Positions 1 through 6,845 of a DNA stretch of 16,642 bases are shown in pieces. This DNA comes from Dietzia timorensis (GTDB taxonomy: Bacteria; Actinomycetota; Actinomycetes; Mycobacteriales; Mycobacteriaceae), in NCBI RefSeq assembly GCF_020742175.1, contig NZ_DYXM01000122.1, positions 1 to 16,642 on the forward strand, written 5' to 3'. Every line of letters begins with the position of its first letter. Position 1 is the stretch's first letter. A program made the position numbers and the translations under genes. The notes under the pieces are model-generated. The model had not been told where the DNA came from, did not search any database, and was given only the letters and a program-made list of their open reading frames with translations.

Positions 1-134
1 TCCTGCTCACCCAGGGCACGGGCTTCAACTGGCCGGATCCGGACCACTTCCGCGTGGTGACACTGCCGGACGAGCGCACGCTCACCGACGCACTCGAGCG
101 TCTCGGTAACTTCCTGGCGAGCTACCGGCAGTAG
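1..134 (+). CDS. alaT: alanine aminotransferase, C-terminal end (partial)
   Basis: The window opens inside a gene; the frame from base 3 gives 43 residues ending in a TAG stop at 132-134. The peptide contains TQGTGFNWPDPDHFRVVTLP and ends ERLGNFLASYRQ. This matches, from memory, the C-terminus of actinobacterial AlaT (the M. tuberculosis protein annotated AspC/AlaT), a class I/II PLP-dependent aminotransferase that interconverts pyruvate/glutamate and alanine/2-oxoglutarate in the cytoplasm. The PLP lysine and the start lie outside the window. It converges on the dioxygenase gene with only 10 bp between stops and no visible terminator. A related class I/II aminotransferase is the main alternative. 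Confidence 0.8.
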   Translation, partial: LLTQGTGFNWPDPDHFRVVTLPDERTLTDALERLGNFLASYRQ

Positions 135-144
135 GCGCGGTTCG

Positions 145-1155
145 CTACTCGGTGAGCACCGCGGCGTCGCCGCGGTAATCGCGCAGCGGCGGCGCGGTGT
201 CGACCACCGAGTACTCCGATGCGTCCCCGCTGAGCACCGTCGAGGGCCGCCCGTCGATGCCGACCGGGATCGCCCCGGCGAGGGTGACGCGGTGGAGCTC
301 GCGCCGATGCGAGCCGAAATCGGAAATCCCGTAGTGCTGCGTCGCCTGGTTGTCCCAGATCGCCAGGTCGCCATGCTTCCAGTTCCAGCGGAAGGTGTTG
401 TCCGGCTTGGTGATCCGCTCCTGGAAAATCCGGTAGAGCTCGTCCGATTCGTAGGAGCGCAGACCGGTGAACTTCTTAACGAACTGTCCGAGCAAAAGCG
501 AACGCTCGCCGGTTTCAGGGCGCACGTGCACCACGGGGTGCTCGGTCTCGAACGGAATGCGCACGAACTCCTCGCGCGAACCGAAGTTCGTGTCCGTCGA
601 CCGCTGCCCCTGCGCGGCGTAGTCGTAGTCGTTGGAGTGGACGGCGCGCAGGTTCTCGGCGAGCACGCGCAGCGGTTCGGGCAGTGCCTCGTACGCGGCC
701 ACCGTGTTCGCCCACACCGTGCCGCCGCCGTAGGGCGGCAGGATCTTCGGACGCAGGATCGACGCCTTGGGCACCCGGTCGACGAAGGTCACGTCCGTGT
801 GCCACGCGTTCGCGGCGCCCTCGATCACGAGCCGATCGCGCCCGGTGGAGTGCACCGTCGGGTGTGCCAGCGTCGGCGTGCCGAGGCGCTGCGCGAACGC
901 GTATTGCGTCTCGTCGTCGACGTGATGCTGCCCCTCGAACACGACCACCTTGTACGTGGCCAGCGCCGTGCGAATCAGCTCGACCTCGTCGACCGAGAGA
1001 TCTCCGGAGACGCGGATCCCGGAGATCCGCGCGCCGATATTCTTGCCGAGCCGGTGCACCGCCGGCCCCGGCTTCTCGGCCGGGCCGGTCTCCGGCCGAA
1101 TGTTGTGGAAAAGTTCGCCGAAGCTGTCGGGAATGTATTCGGTCGTCAACGTCAT
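145..1155 (-). CDS. TauD/TfdA-family Fe(II)/2-oxoglutarate dioxygenase
   Basis: This is a cytoplasmic non-haem iron dioxygenase that would couple 2-oxoglutarate decarboxylation to hydroxylation of a sulfonate, alkyl sulfate or related substrate; for taurine this releases sulfite. The iron triad is clear: H119-x-D121 in NAWHTDVTF and H274 in WDNQATQHYGISDFG. The 2-oxoglutarate/substrate arginines are R285 and R289 in HRRELHRVTLAG. The chosen ATG at 1155 gives 336 residues, has a good ribosome-binding site (AAGGGGAC) just upstream, and begins MTLTTEYIPDSF. The frame stays open to an ATG at 1230, but the extra 25 residues look like untranslated leader. The upstream neighbour on the same strand is tetR, with a palindromic operator-like site between them. 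No sulfonate ABC transporter is adjacent, so the substrate (taurine, alkyl sulfate or other) is undecided. Confidence 0.9.
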   Translation of the reverse strand: MTLTTEYIPDSFGELFHNIRPETGPAEKPGPAVHRLGKNIGARISGIRVSGDLSVDEVELIRTALATYKVVVFEGQHHVDDETQYAFAQRLGTPTLAHPTVHSTGRDRLVIEGAANAWHTDVTFVDRVPKASILRPKILPPYGGGTVWANTVAAYEALPEPLRVLAENLRAVHSNDYDYAAQGQRSTDTNFGSREEFVRIPFETEHPVVHVRPETGERSLLLGQFVKKFTGLRSYESDELYRIFQERITKPDNTFRWNWKHGDLAIWDNQATQHYGISDFGSHRRELHRVTLAGAIPVGIDGRPSTVLSGDASEYSVVDTAPPLRDYRGDAAVLTE

Positions 1156-1321
1156 CGCGGTGTCCCCTTCACTCGAATCGGTTCCGCCGCGGCGCTGCTG
1201 CGCGCCCGGTAGACCGATCTGTCTATCCAATGACGTCGATCAAACCACGCGCCCGGAGGCGTACCCCAGCCTTCGATCCACGCTGAACCTAAGCCGCGCA
1301 AACGAGTGCGCCGAATCTCCA

Positions 1322-1373
1322 TATACTCACTTAGGGGGTTAAGTGAGTATAAGGGTTCGTTTTGTACTCACTT
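1322..1373. promoter_or_regulatory. palindromic operator-like site plus extra half-site
   Basis: A perfect 12-bp inverted repeat, TATACTCACTTA at 1322-1333 and TAAGTGAGTATA at 1340-1351, is separated by the 6-bp spacer GGGGGT. A third copy of the core TACTCACTT lies at 1365-1373. The site sits between the tetR stop and the dioxygenase start, about 170 bp upstream of the latter. On the minus strand the hexamer TATACT (1351-1346) inside the palindrome resembles a -10 element, so a bound dimer would block transcription toward the dioxygenase. The AT-rich stem and absence of a T-run argue against a terminator. The neighbouring TetR protein is the obvious candidate ligand, but that is inference. 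Confidence 0.65.
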
Positions 1374-1392
1374 CCGTGCCCGCGGGTGGTGC

Positions 1393-1995
1393 CTAGAATT
1401 TGCGCTGCAGCGGAACGGCAAGCATAGGAGCGATGACGTCGGCCAGCTGCTCGCGCGGCATCGACGCGAACGGCTCGAGCCGAAACACATAGCGACTCAT
1501 CAGCGTCCCCACGAGCACCGAGGCCACCGCCCCGCCGCGCACCCGGGCGCGCTCCCCACCGAGGATCGCGGCGATCCGGCCGAGGAGCTCGGCGCTCATG
1601 AACTCCGCGATTGCCGAGCGGGTCTGCTCGTCGTGCGCCGCCTGCCGGATGATGCCGAGCAGCGGCTCGCGAAAGGCCTCCTGGTCCCACATGTAGAGGA
1701 ACGTGACGGCGATCTTGCGCGCGAAATCGCGGGGGTTCGAGGTGTCCGCATGCTGCAGGACCACGTCGAGGATCACCCGCGGTGAGACCTCGATGGCCAT
1801 CGCCTCCGCGAACAGTCCACGCTTGGAGCCGAAATGATAATTCACCATCGCGTGGTCGACGCCGGCAATCTCTGCGATCACGCGCGCCGAGGTGCGGTCG
1901 TACCCACGGAGCATGAATTGCTCGCGAGCTGTGCTAAGGAGCGCATTTCGAGTACGCGAGGGGCCCTTGCGCCGGCCTCTCGGGGAATTCACCAC
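1393..1995 (-). CDS. TetR-family transcriptional regulator
   Basis: This is a one-component DNA-binding repressor, probably controlling the divergent ABC exporter and perhaps the downstream dioxygenase gene. From the GTG at 1995 it has 200 residues. The N-terminal helix-turn-helix spans roughly residues 15-62 (RNALLSTAREQF, then RTSARVIAEIAGVDHAMVNYHFGSKRGLF). The C-terminal ligand domain ends in the pattern RLEPFASMPREQLADVIAPML, typical of the TetR_C_16-like group often found next to drug-export ABC genes. The GTG start is preferred because TAGGAT lies 7 nt upstream and can serve as a leaderless -10, or as an AGGA ribosome-binding site. An ATG at 2034 would add 13 residues and overlap the ATG of the ABC gene. 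The ligand is unknown. Confidence 0.88.
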   Translation of the reverse strand: MVNSPRGRRKGPSRTRNALLSTAREQFMLRGYDRTSARVIAEIAGVDHAMVNYHFGSKRGLFAEAMAIEVSPRVILDVVLQHADTSNPRDFARKIAVTFLYMWDQEAFREPLLGIIRQAAHDEQTRSAIAEFMSAELLGRIAAILGGERARVRGGAVASVLVGTLMSRYVFRLEPFASMPREQLADVIAPMLAVPLQRKF

Positions 1996-2002
1996 AGTGG
2001 AA

Positions 2003-2008
2003 ATCCTA
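2003..2008 (-). promoter_or_regulatory. putative -10 element of a leaderless tetR transcript
   Basis: On the minus strand TAGGAT (2008-2003) is followed by 7 nt and then the GTG at 1995-1993. TANNNT about 7 nt before a start codon is the usual layout of leaderless promoters in actinobacteria. The same bases contain AGGA at ribosome-binding distance, so a leadered reading is also possible. Confidence 0.4.
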
Positions 2009-2032
2009 CTCGCCCGGGTGGACTCTGGGCGC

Positions 2033-2746
2033 ATGGAAACGACTCGAAATGTGGCACTGTCCGCGGACGGCCTGTCCGTCCGGCGCGGCAAGAAGCAGGT
2101 CCTGAAGGATTTGGAGTTCGACGTCATACGTGGATCCGTGACCGGACTCCTCGGCCCGTCGGGAGGCGGAAAGACGACGCTGATGCGCGCGATCGTCGGC
2201 GTGCAGGCCGGGGTCTCCGGGACTCTCACGGTGCTCGGCGAGCCGGCGGGCGCGCGGGCGCTGCGTTCGCGCATCGGGTACGTCACCCAGGCGGTGAGCG
2301 TGTACGAGGACCTCACCGTGACCGAGAATCTGCGGTTCTTCGCCAAGCTACTCGGGGCGCCGCGTGCGCAGGTCGCGAGGGTGATCGAGCAGGTCGACCT
2401 GGGGAGCCACGCGGGCGAGCTCGCGCGGAATCTTTCCGGCGGGCAGCGCTCGCGGGTGAGCCTCGCGGCGGCGCTGCTCGGGAATCCGGAGCTGCTCGTC
2501 CTCGACGAGCCGACCGTGGGGCTCGACCCCGTGCTGCGCGTCGAGCTGTGGCGCCTTTTCGCCGAGCTCGCCGACGCGGGCACGACGATTATCGTCTCGA
2601 GCCACGTGATGGATGAGGCCGAGCACTGTTCCCGGCTCCTGCTGCTGCGCGAGGGCGAGTTGATCGCGGACTCCTCGCCCGAGGCGCTACTGCGGGACAC
2701 GCACACTACGGATGTCGAGTCCGCGTTCTTGGAGCTGGTCCGATGA
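2033..2746 (+). CDS. ABC exporter ATP-binding protein (DrrA/CcmA-like)
   Basis: This is the nucleotide-binding subunit of an ABC-2-type exporter, acting on the inner face of the membrane with the permease encoded next. The 237-residue protein has every expected element in order: Walker A GPSGGGKTT (41-49), Q-loop glutamine in YVTQ (86), signature LSGGQ (134-138), Walker B LLVLDEP with D158/E159, D-loop GLDP, and switch histidine in SSHVMDEAE (191). The ATG at 2033 begins METTRNVALS; no convincing ribosome-binding site precedes it. It is divergent from tetR and overlaps the permease start by 4 bp (ATGA), so the two proteins are probably translationally coupled. Substrates of this group are usually drugs or hydrophobic compounds; nothing here identifies the cargo. 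Confidence 0.93.
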   Translation: METTRNVALSADGLSVRRGKKQVLKDLEFDVIRGSVTGLLGPSGGGKTTLMRAIVGVQAGVSGTLTVLGEPAGARALRSRIGYVTQAVSVYEDLTVTENLRFFAKLLGAPRAQVARVIEQVDLGSHAGELARNLSGGQRSRVSLAAALLGNPELLVLDEPTVGLDPVLRVELWRLFAELADAGTTIIVSSHVMDEAEHCSRLLLLREGELIADSSPEALLRDTHTTDVESAFLELVR

Positions 2747-3480
2747 GCATCCGAATCACCCTCGCCGTCGCCGCGCGCGTGCTCACGCAGGTGCGCCGCG
2801 ACCCGCGCACGCTGGTCATGCTGCTCGCCGTACCCTCGCTGCTCATGGCGCTGCTGTGGTGGCTGTATTCGGCCACGCCGATGAGCCTCTTCGGCCGCAT
2901 CGCGCCGGCGCTGCTCGCGCTGCTGCCGTTCATCCTCATGTTCCTCGTGACCTCGGTGACGACGCTGCGCGAGCGCACCTCGGGCACCCTCGAACGCGCG
3001 CTCACCACGCCGATGGGCAAGCTCGACCTCGTGGCCGGCTACGGCATCGCGTTCGGGCTCATCGCGCTGGTGCAAACCTCCATCGCGATCGCTGTGTCGA
3101 CGACCTGGCTCGGCCTCGACCTCGCGGGCAGCGTGTGGCTGTTCACGCTCGTCGCCGTGCTCGACGCGTTCGCCGGCACCGCGCTCGGCCTGCTCGTGAG
3201 CGCGTTCGCGCGCACCGAGTTCCAGGCCGTGCAGTTCATGCCCGTGCTCATCGTGCCGCAGATCTTCCTGTGCGGGCTCCTCGTCCCGCGCGAGCAGCTG
3301 CCCGGGGCGCTCGAGGCGCTGTCGAATGTGCTCCCGCTGTCCTACGCCGTCGAGGCAATGAACACGCTGTCGACCTCGACCGTTGCCGACGGCGTCGGCC
3401 GCGATATCGCCGTGGTCATCGGATTCATCGTCGTATTCATCGCGCTCGGCGCCGCGACGCTCCGCCGCCGCACGCAGTAG
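2743..3480 (+). CDS. ABC-2-type exporter permease (DrrB-like)
   Basis: This is the membrane subunit partnering the ATPase just upstream. The 245 residues show a short cytoplasmic N-terminus with VRRDPRTLVMLLAVPSLLMALLWWLY (ABC-2 start), then about six hydrophobic segments. The conserved cytoplasmic stretch TLRERTSGTLERALTTPM lies near residues 73-90, and the motif IFLCGLLVPREQLPGALEALSNVLPLSYAVEAM falls near 184-216, both typical of the ABC2_membrane family. It ends in a basic tail (RRRTQ). The start overlaps the ATPase stop, as in drrAB-type operons. No terminator specific to this gene is visible beyond the strong hairpin at 3540-3570. Confidence 0.92.
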   Translation: MSIRITLAVAARVLTQVRRDPRTLVMLLAVPSLLMALLWWLYSATPMSLFGRIAPALLALLPFILMFLVTSVTTLRERTSGTLERALTTPMGKLDLVAGYGIAFGLIALVQTSIAIAVSTTWLGLDLAGSVWLFTLVAVLDAFAGTALGLLVSAFARTEFQAVQFMPVLIVPQIFLCGLLVPREQLPGALEALSNVLPLSYAVEAMNTLSTSTVADGVGRDIAVVIGFIVVFIALGAATLRRRTQ

Positions 3481-3529
3481 GGACGAGCCCGCTACGTGCG
3501 CGAAGCGAATCGGCACGTCCGACGTCACA

Positions 3530-3570
3530 AATAAAAAAGCCGGGGCCGGAGCGCGATGCTCCGGCCCCGG
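3530..3570 (-). terminator. Rho-independent terminator of the symporter gene
   Basis: A perfect 13-bp GC stem (3540-3552 pairing with 3558-3570; CCGGGGCCGGAGC against its complement) has a 5-nt loop. On the minus strand it is followed by CTTTTTTAT, a textbook intrinsic terminator about 70 bp past the symporter stop. Read on the plus strand the stem is followed only by TTATGG, so it may also slow transcription from the ABC operon but lacks a good U-tract in that direction. Confidence 0.9.
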
Positions 3571-3638
3571 TTATGGACCGCCCGTATGGACCACACAATC
3601 CACGGAGGCTGGGTGCCAGCCGGGTATGACGTCGGAGG

Positions 3639-5195
3639 TCAGACCATTTCCGGCGTTCCCGGCCCGTCGACCTTCTTGACGTTGAAGCCGTCGGCGCGCA
3701 GCTCCCACAGCTCCGCGTTGCGGATGCCGAGCGTGCGCGGATCGAACTGCGGATCGAGTCCGCTCTTCTTCTGCGCGCGGAAATCCTTGAGCACCTTGAG
3801 CGCGGGCACCTGCAGGACGAGGATCGCGAGGATGTTGAGCCACGCCATCGCGCCGACGCCGATGTCGCCGAGCGCCCAGGCCTGACCGGGCTCGGTGCTC
3901 AGGCCGCCGATGGCGACCGCGATGACGATGAGGATGCGCAGCACCCACACGAGTGCGCGGCGCACGGTCTGGTTGGGCACCCAGCGCATGACGTAGGTGA
4001 GGTTCGTTTCGGCCATATAGTAGTAGGCGACGATCGTCGTGAACGCGAAGAAGAACAGCGAGAGCGCGACGAAGGACGGGCCCGCGCCCGGGATCGAGCT
4101 GAACATGCTGTCGATGCCCGCCTGAGCGAAGCCCGGGCCGGCGGCGACATCGTCGGCCAGACCGCCGGAGCCGCGCTGCAGGATCTCGCTAGGCTCCTCG
4201 GCGCCATTTTGATAGACGCGGTACATGCCGGTCGACAGGATGAGGAATGCCGTGGCCGAGCAGACGAAGAGGGTGTCGATGTAGACGGCGAAGGCCTGCA
4301 CGAAACCCTGCTTTGCGGGGTGGGAGACCTCGGCAGCGGATGCCGCGTGCGGGCCCGTGCCCTGGCCGGCCTCGTTCGAGTAGAGGCCGCGCTTCACGCC
4401 CCACTGGACGGCGAGGCCCCAGATGGCGCCGTACACGGCGTCCGTGCCGAAGGCGGAGCCGAAGATGCTGCTGAACACGTCGACGATCTGGTCGTAGTTG
4501 AGGAACATCACGATGATCGCGATGACGATGTAGATGAATGCCATGAACGGCACGACGTACGAGGCGAACGCCGCGATCCGCTTGACGCCGCCGACAATGA
4601 TGAGCAAGAGGAGTGCGACGATGATGAGGGTCGGGATCCACAGCGGCAGATCCCAGGCCTGATTCGCCGATTCGGTTATGCCATTGGCCTGCACGCCGGG
4701 CAGGAAAAAGCTCATCGCGATGACGGTGACGACGGCGAACAAGATCGCGTAGAACAGCGAGAATTCGCGCGCCTTGGTGTGCTTGTAGGCCTTCTCGATG
4801 TAGAAGGCCGGTCCGCCGCGGTATTCGCCGGTGTCCTGATCCTTTTCCTTGTAGACCTGACCGAGTGCACATTCGACAAAGGAGGTGGCGGCGCCGAGAA
4901 ACGCCATGACCCACATCCAGAACACCGCACCGGGACCGCCGAAGGCGATGGCCGTCGCGACGCCGGCGATGTTGCCCGTGCCGACCCGGCCGGCGAGAGA
5001 GATCATGAGCGACTGGAACGAGGAGACGCCCGATTCGGACTTCTCGCCCTTGACGATCTGACTGATCATGTCGGGGATATTGACGACCTGCACGCACAGG
5101 GTGCGAACCGTGAAGTACAGGCCGGCGCCGAGACAGAGGACGATAAAGGGCGGACCCATAATATTGCTGGCAAGCCAATCAATGGCATCGCTCAT
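3639..5195 (-). CDS. alanine/glycine:cation symporter (AGCS family)
   Basis: This is an integral membrane secondary transporter that imports alanine and/or glycine with Na+ or H+. The protein has 518 residues and about 11 hydrophobic segments. The family signature is plain at about residues 66-100 (SLAGRVGTGNIAGVATAIAF, then GGPGAVFWMW). Further family landmarks are YRGGPAFYIEKAYK, WGVKRGLYSNEAGQGTGPHAA and the TM segment LFFFAFTTIVAYYYMAE. The ATG at 5195 has AAAGG 10 nt upstream. It is transcribed alone, ends at the strong hairpin at 3530-3570, and lies a few kilobases from alaT, which fits alanine metabolism. Slightly longer than the usual 450-500 residues because of its hydrophilic C-terminal tail. 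Confidence 0.95.
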   Translation of the reverse strand: MSDAIDWLASNIMGPPFIVLCLGAGLYFTVRTLCVQVVNIPDMISQIVKGEKSESGVSSFQSLMISLAGRVGTGNIAGVATAIAFGGPGAVFWMWVMAFLGAATSFVECALGQVYKEKDQDTGEYRGGPAFYIEKAYKHTKAREFSLFYAILFAVVTVIAMSFFLPGVQANGITESANQAWDLPLWIPTLIIVALLLLIIVGGVKRIAAFASYVVPFMAFIYIVIAIIVMFLNYDQIVDVFSSIFGSAFGTDAVYGAIWGLAVQWGVKRGLYSNEAGQGTGPHAASAAEVSHPAKQGFVQAFAVYIDTLFVCSATAFLILSTGMYRVYQNGAEEPSEILQRGSGGLADDVAAGPGFAQAGIDSMFSSIPGAGPSFVALSLFFFAFTTIVAYYYMAETNLTYVMRWVPNQTVRRALVWVLRILIVIAVAIGGLSTEPGQAWALGDIGVGAMAWLNILAILVLQVPALKVLKDFRAQKKSGLDPQFDPRTLGIRNAELWELRADGFNVKKVDGPGTPEMV

Positions 5196-5217
5196 GAGGG
5201 GCGAACCTTTCTAACCA

Positions 5218-5234
5218 AGGAAATAGGATTTCCT
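5218..5234. promoter_or_regulatory. palindrome in the symporter promoter region
   Basis: AGGAAAT (5218-5224) and ATTTCCT (5228-5234) form a perfect 7-bp inverted repeat around a 3-bp spacer, 23 bp upstream of the symporter ATG. On the minus strand it lies between a possible -35 (TTGAGG) and a weak -10 (TTAGAA), the position of a classical operator. The -10 match is poor, so the promoter assignment is tentative. Confidence 0.4.
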
Positions 5235-5266
5235 CAAGTTAGAGGATCGGAACCGCCCAGCAGAAG

Positions 5267-5297
5267 GTTTCCGCAAGTTTGTTTACGCGCCGGAAAC
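5267..5297. promoter_or_regulatory. inverted repeat upstream of the symporter gene
   Basis: GTTTCCG (5267-5273) and CGGAAAC (5291-5297) form a 7-bp inverted repeat with a 17-bp spacer, about 70-100 bp upstream of the symporter start and just past the end of ugd. It could be a regulator site. There is no T-run to make it a convincing ugd terminator. Its core GGAAA is shared with the nearer palindrome at 5218-5234. Confidence 0.25.
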
Positions 5298-5338
5298 AGC
5301 GACCTCGCTTTATAAGAAATAATTCCCCTAATCGGGCG

Positions 5339-6706
5339 CTAACGGCCACGCCCCAGGGCGCGGTAGTCGAACCCGGCGGACTCCCATGCCTCGCGCGGGA
5401 GGCAGTTGCGACCGTCGAGCACGTGGCGCCCGCGGGCGACCTCTGCAACCGATTTCGGGTCGAGCCCGATGAACTCTTTCCATTCGGTCGCGACGATGAC
5501 CATGTCCGCACCGGTGCACGCCCCGAGCGCGGAATCGGCGTAGCCGAGCGTCGGGTAGAGGCGGCGGCAATTGTCCAGCGCCTGCGGATCGTAGACCATG
5601 ACCTGTGCGCCCTTGAGCGAGAGCATGCCGGCGATGTTGAGGGCAGGCGAATCGCGCACATCGTCCGAATCCGGCTTGAATGCGGCGCCGAGCACGGCGA
5701 CCGTCGTCCCGATGAGCGAGCCGCCCATGGTGTCGACGGCGAGCTGCACCATCTTCTCGCGGCGGCGCATGTTGATCGCGTCGACCTCGCGGAGGAACGT
5801 GAGCGCCTGATCGGCGCCCAGCTCGCCGGCGCGCGCCATGAAGGCGCGGATGTCCTTGGGCAGGCAGCCGCCGCCGAAGCCGAGGCCGGCGCCGAGGAAG
5901 CGGCGGCCGATGCGAGGATCCATGCCGATGGCATCGGCGAGGACGGTGACGTCGGCGCCCGCCGCCTCGCACACCTCGGACACGGCGTTGATGAAGGATA
6001 TCTTCGTCGCGAGGAACGCGTTGGCGGAGACCTTGACGAGTTCGGCGGTCGCGAGGTCCGTGACGATCAACGGGGTGGCGGTCTCCCCGGCATCGCGCTG
6101 CTCCGCCGTCAGACCTTCGAAAAGGATGGAATCGTAGGCCTCGTAGAGAAGGTCCTGACCGAAGGTGCGGCCCGCCTCCGGATCGGACAGGCCGACGACA
6201 ACGCGGTCCGGCTCGAGGGTGTCCTTGACCGCGAAGCCCTCGCGGAGGAACTCCGGGTTCCACAGCACCTCGAGGGTGACACCGTCCGGGGTGAGCTCGT
6301 CGGCGAGCTCCTGCAGGCGAGCGGCCGTGCCCACGGGGACGGTGGACTTACCGACGATCGCGCTGTTGCGGGTGAGCGTCGGCGCGAGCTCGCGCACCAC
6401 GGCCTCTACATACGTGGTGTCCGCGGCGAAATCACCTTTGCGCTGCGGCGTGCCGACGCCGATGAAGAAGAGCTCGGCGTGCTCGGCGGCCTCGCCGTAG
6501 TCGGTGGTGAAGCGGAGAAGCCCCGAATCCACCGTGCGGCGAAGAAGCTCGGGCAGCCCCGGTTCGAAGAACGGGACCTCTCCCGCGGCGAGGCGCGCGA
6601 TCTTCGCCTCGTCGACATCGATGCCGAGCACATCGTGCCCCAACTCGGCCATACAAGCGGCGTGGGTAGCGCCGAGATATCCGGTACCAAAAACGGCCAT
6701 ACGCAT
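5339..6706 (-). CDS. ugd: UDP-glucose 6-dehydrogenase
   Basis: This cytoplasmic NAD+-dependent enzyme oxidises UDP-glucose twice to UDP-glucuronate, a precursor for envelope polysaccharides. The 455 residues show the N-terminal Rossmann motif GTGYLGATHAACMAELGHDVLGID (7-30), GVGTPQ (84-88 region), STVPVGTA, and WNPEFLREG (149-157). The central ELVKVSANAFLATKISFIN carries K225 and N229, the catalytic cysteine is C281 in GFGGGCLPKD, and the C-terminal UDP-binding motif is AAFKPDSDDVRDSP. All catalytic residues are present. ATG codons occur at 6706 and 6700; the first is used here, with GAGAA about 10 nt upstream. It lies 139 bp downstream of dcd on the same strand. GDP-mannose dehydrogenase is a less likely alternative. 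Confidence 0.93.
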   Translation of the reverse strand: MRMAVFGTGYLGATHAACMAELGHDVLGIDVDEAKIARLAAGEVPFFEPGLPELLRRTVDSGLLRFTTDYGEAAEHAELFFIGVGTPQRKGDFAADTTYVEAVVRELAPTLTRNSAIVGKSTVPVGTAARLQELADELTPDGVTLEVLWNPEFLREGFAVKDTLEPDRVVVGLSDPEAGRTFGQDLLYEAYDSILFEGLTAEQRDAGETATPLIVTDLATAELVKVSANAFLATKISFINAVSEVCEAAGADVTVLADAIGMDPRIGRRFLGAGLGFGGGCLPKDIRAFMARAGELGADQALTFLREVDAINMRRREKMVQLAVDTMGGSLIGTTVAVLGAAFKPDSDDVRDSPALNIAGMLSLKGAQVMVYDPQALDNCRRLYPTLGYADSALGACTGADMVIVATEWKEFIGLDPKSVAEVARGRHVLDGRNCLPREAWESAGFDYRALGRGR

Positions 6707-6756
6707 ACGGTCGACATTCTCACCGCCGAATGACCAGCATTTCGCCGCAGGAAGAC

Positions 6757-6828
6757 GTACGGTCGCCGATCAAGTGAACATCACGTGATCACATGACCGG
6801 CAAGTAACCGAGTGGCGAACAACCGTAC
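6757..6828. promoter_or_regulatory. nested inverted repeats between dcd and ugd
   Basis: The outer arms GTACGGT (6757-6763) and ACCGTAC (6822-6828) are perfectly complementary, with GCC/GGC continuing inward after one or more mismatches. Near the centre is the 10-bp perfect palindrome ATCACGTGAT (6780-6789), flanked by further GTGA/TCAC words. The region precedes ugd and may hold its promoter and a regulator site, or fold in the transcript reading through from dcd. No convincing -35/-10 pair was found. Confidence 0.3.
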
Positions 6829-6845
6829 ATTTCGGGAGACGGCGC

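Noticed and set aside
292..1212. 306-codon open frame antisense to the TauD-type gene
   Set aside because: The opposite strand has the complete iron and 2-oxoglutarate site; this frame shows only Arg/Val-rich noise.
1210..1225. TAGAC/GTCTA inverted repeat in the leader of the TauD-type gene
   Set aside because: Only 5 bp per arm with a 6-bp spacer; too short to call against the much stronger palindrome at 1322-1351.
1996..2032. CCCGGG-centred sequence in the tetR/ABC gap as the TetR operator
   Set aside because: Only the central six bases are palindromic; the flanks do not pair and do not match the TACTCACTT half-site.
1393..3528. 711-codon open frame on the minus strand running from the ABC genes into tetR
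   Set aside because: Only its last 200 codons are TetR. The rest is low-complexity His/Arg/Glu-rich translation opposite the real ABC ATPase and permease, as expected for antisense frames in GC-rich DNA.
4209..5315. 368-codon open frame antisense to the alanine/glycine symporter
   Set aside because: Biased, highly charged composition without domains, opposite a well-supported membrane protein.
5279..6733. 484-codon open frame antisense to ugd
   Set aside because: Mirror frame of a fully motif-complete UDP-glucose dehydrogenase; no domain of its own.
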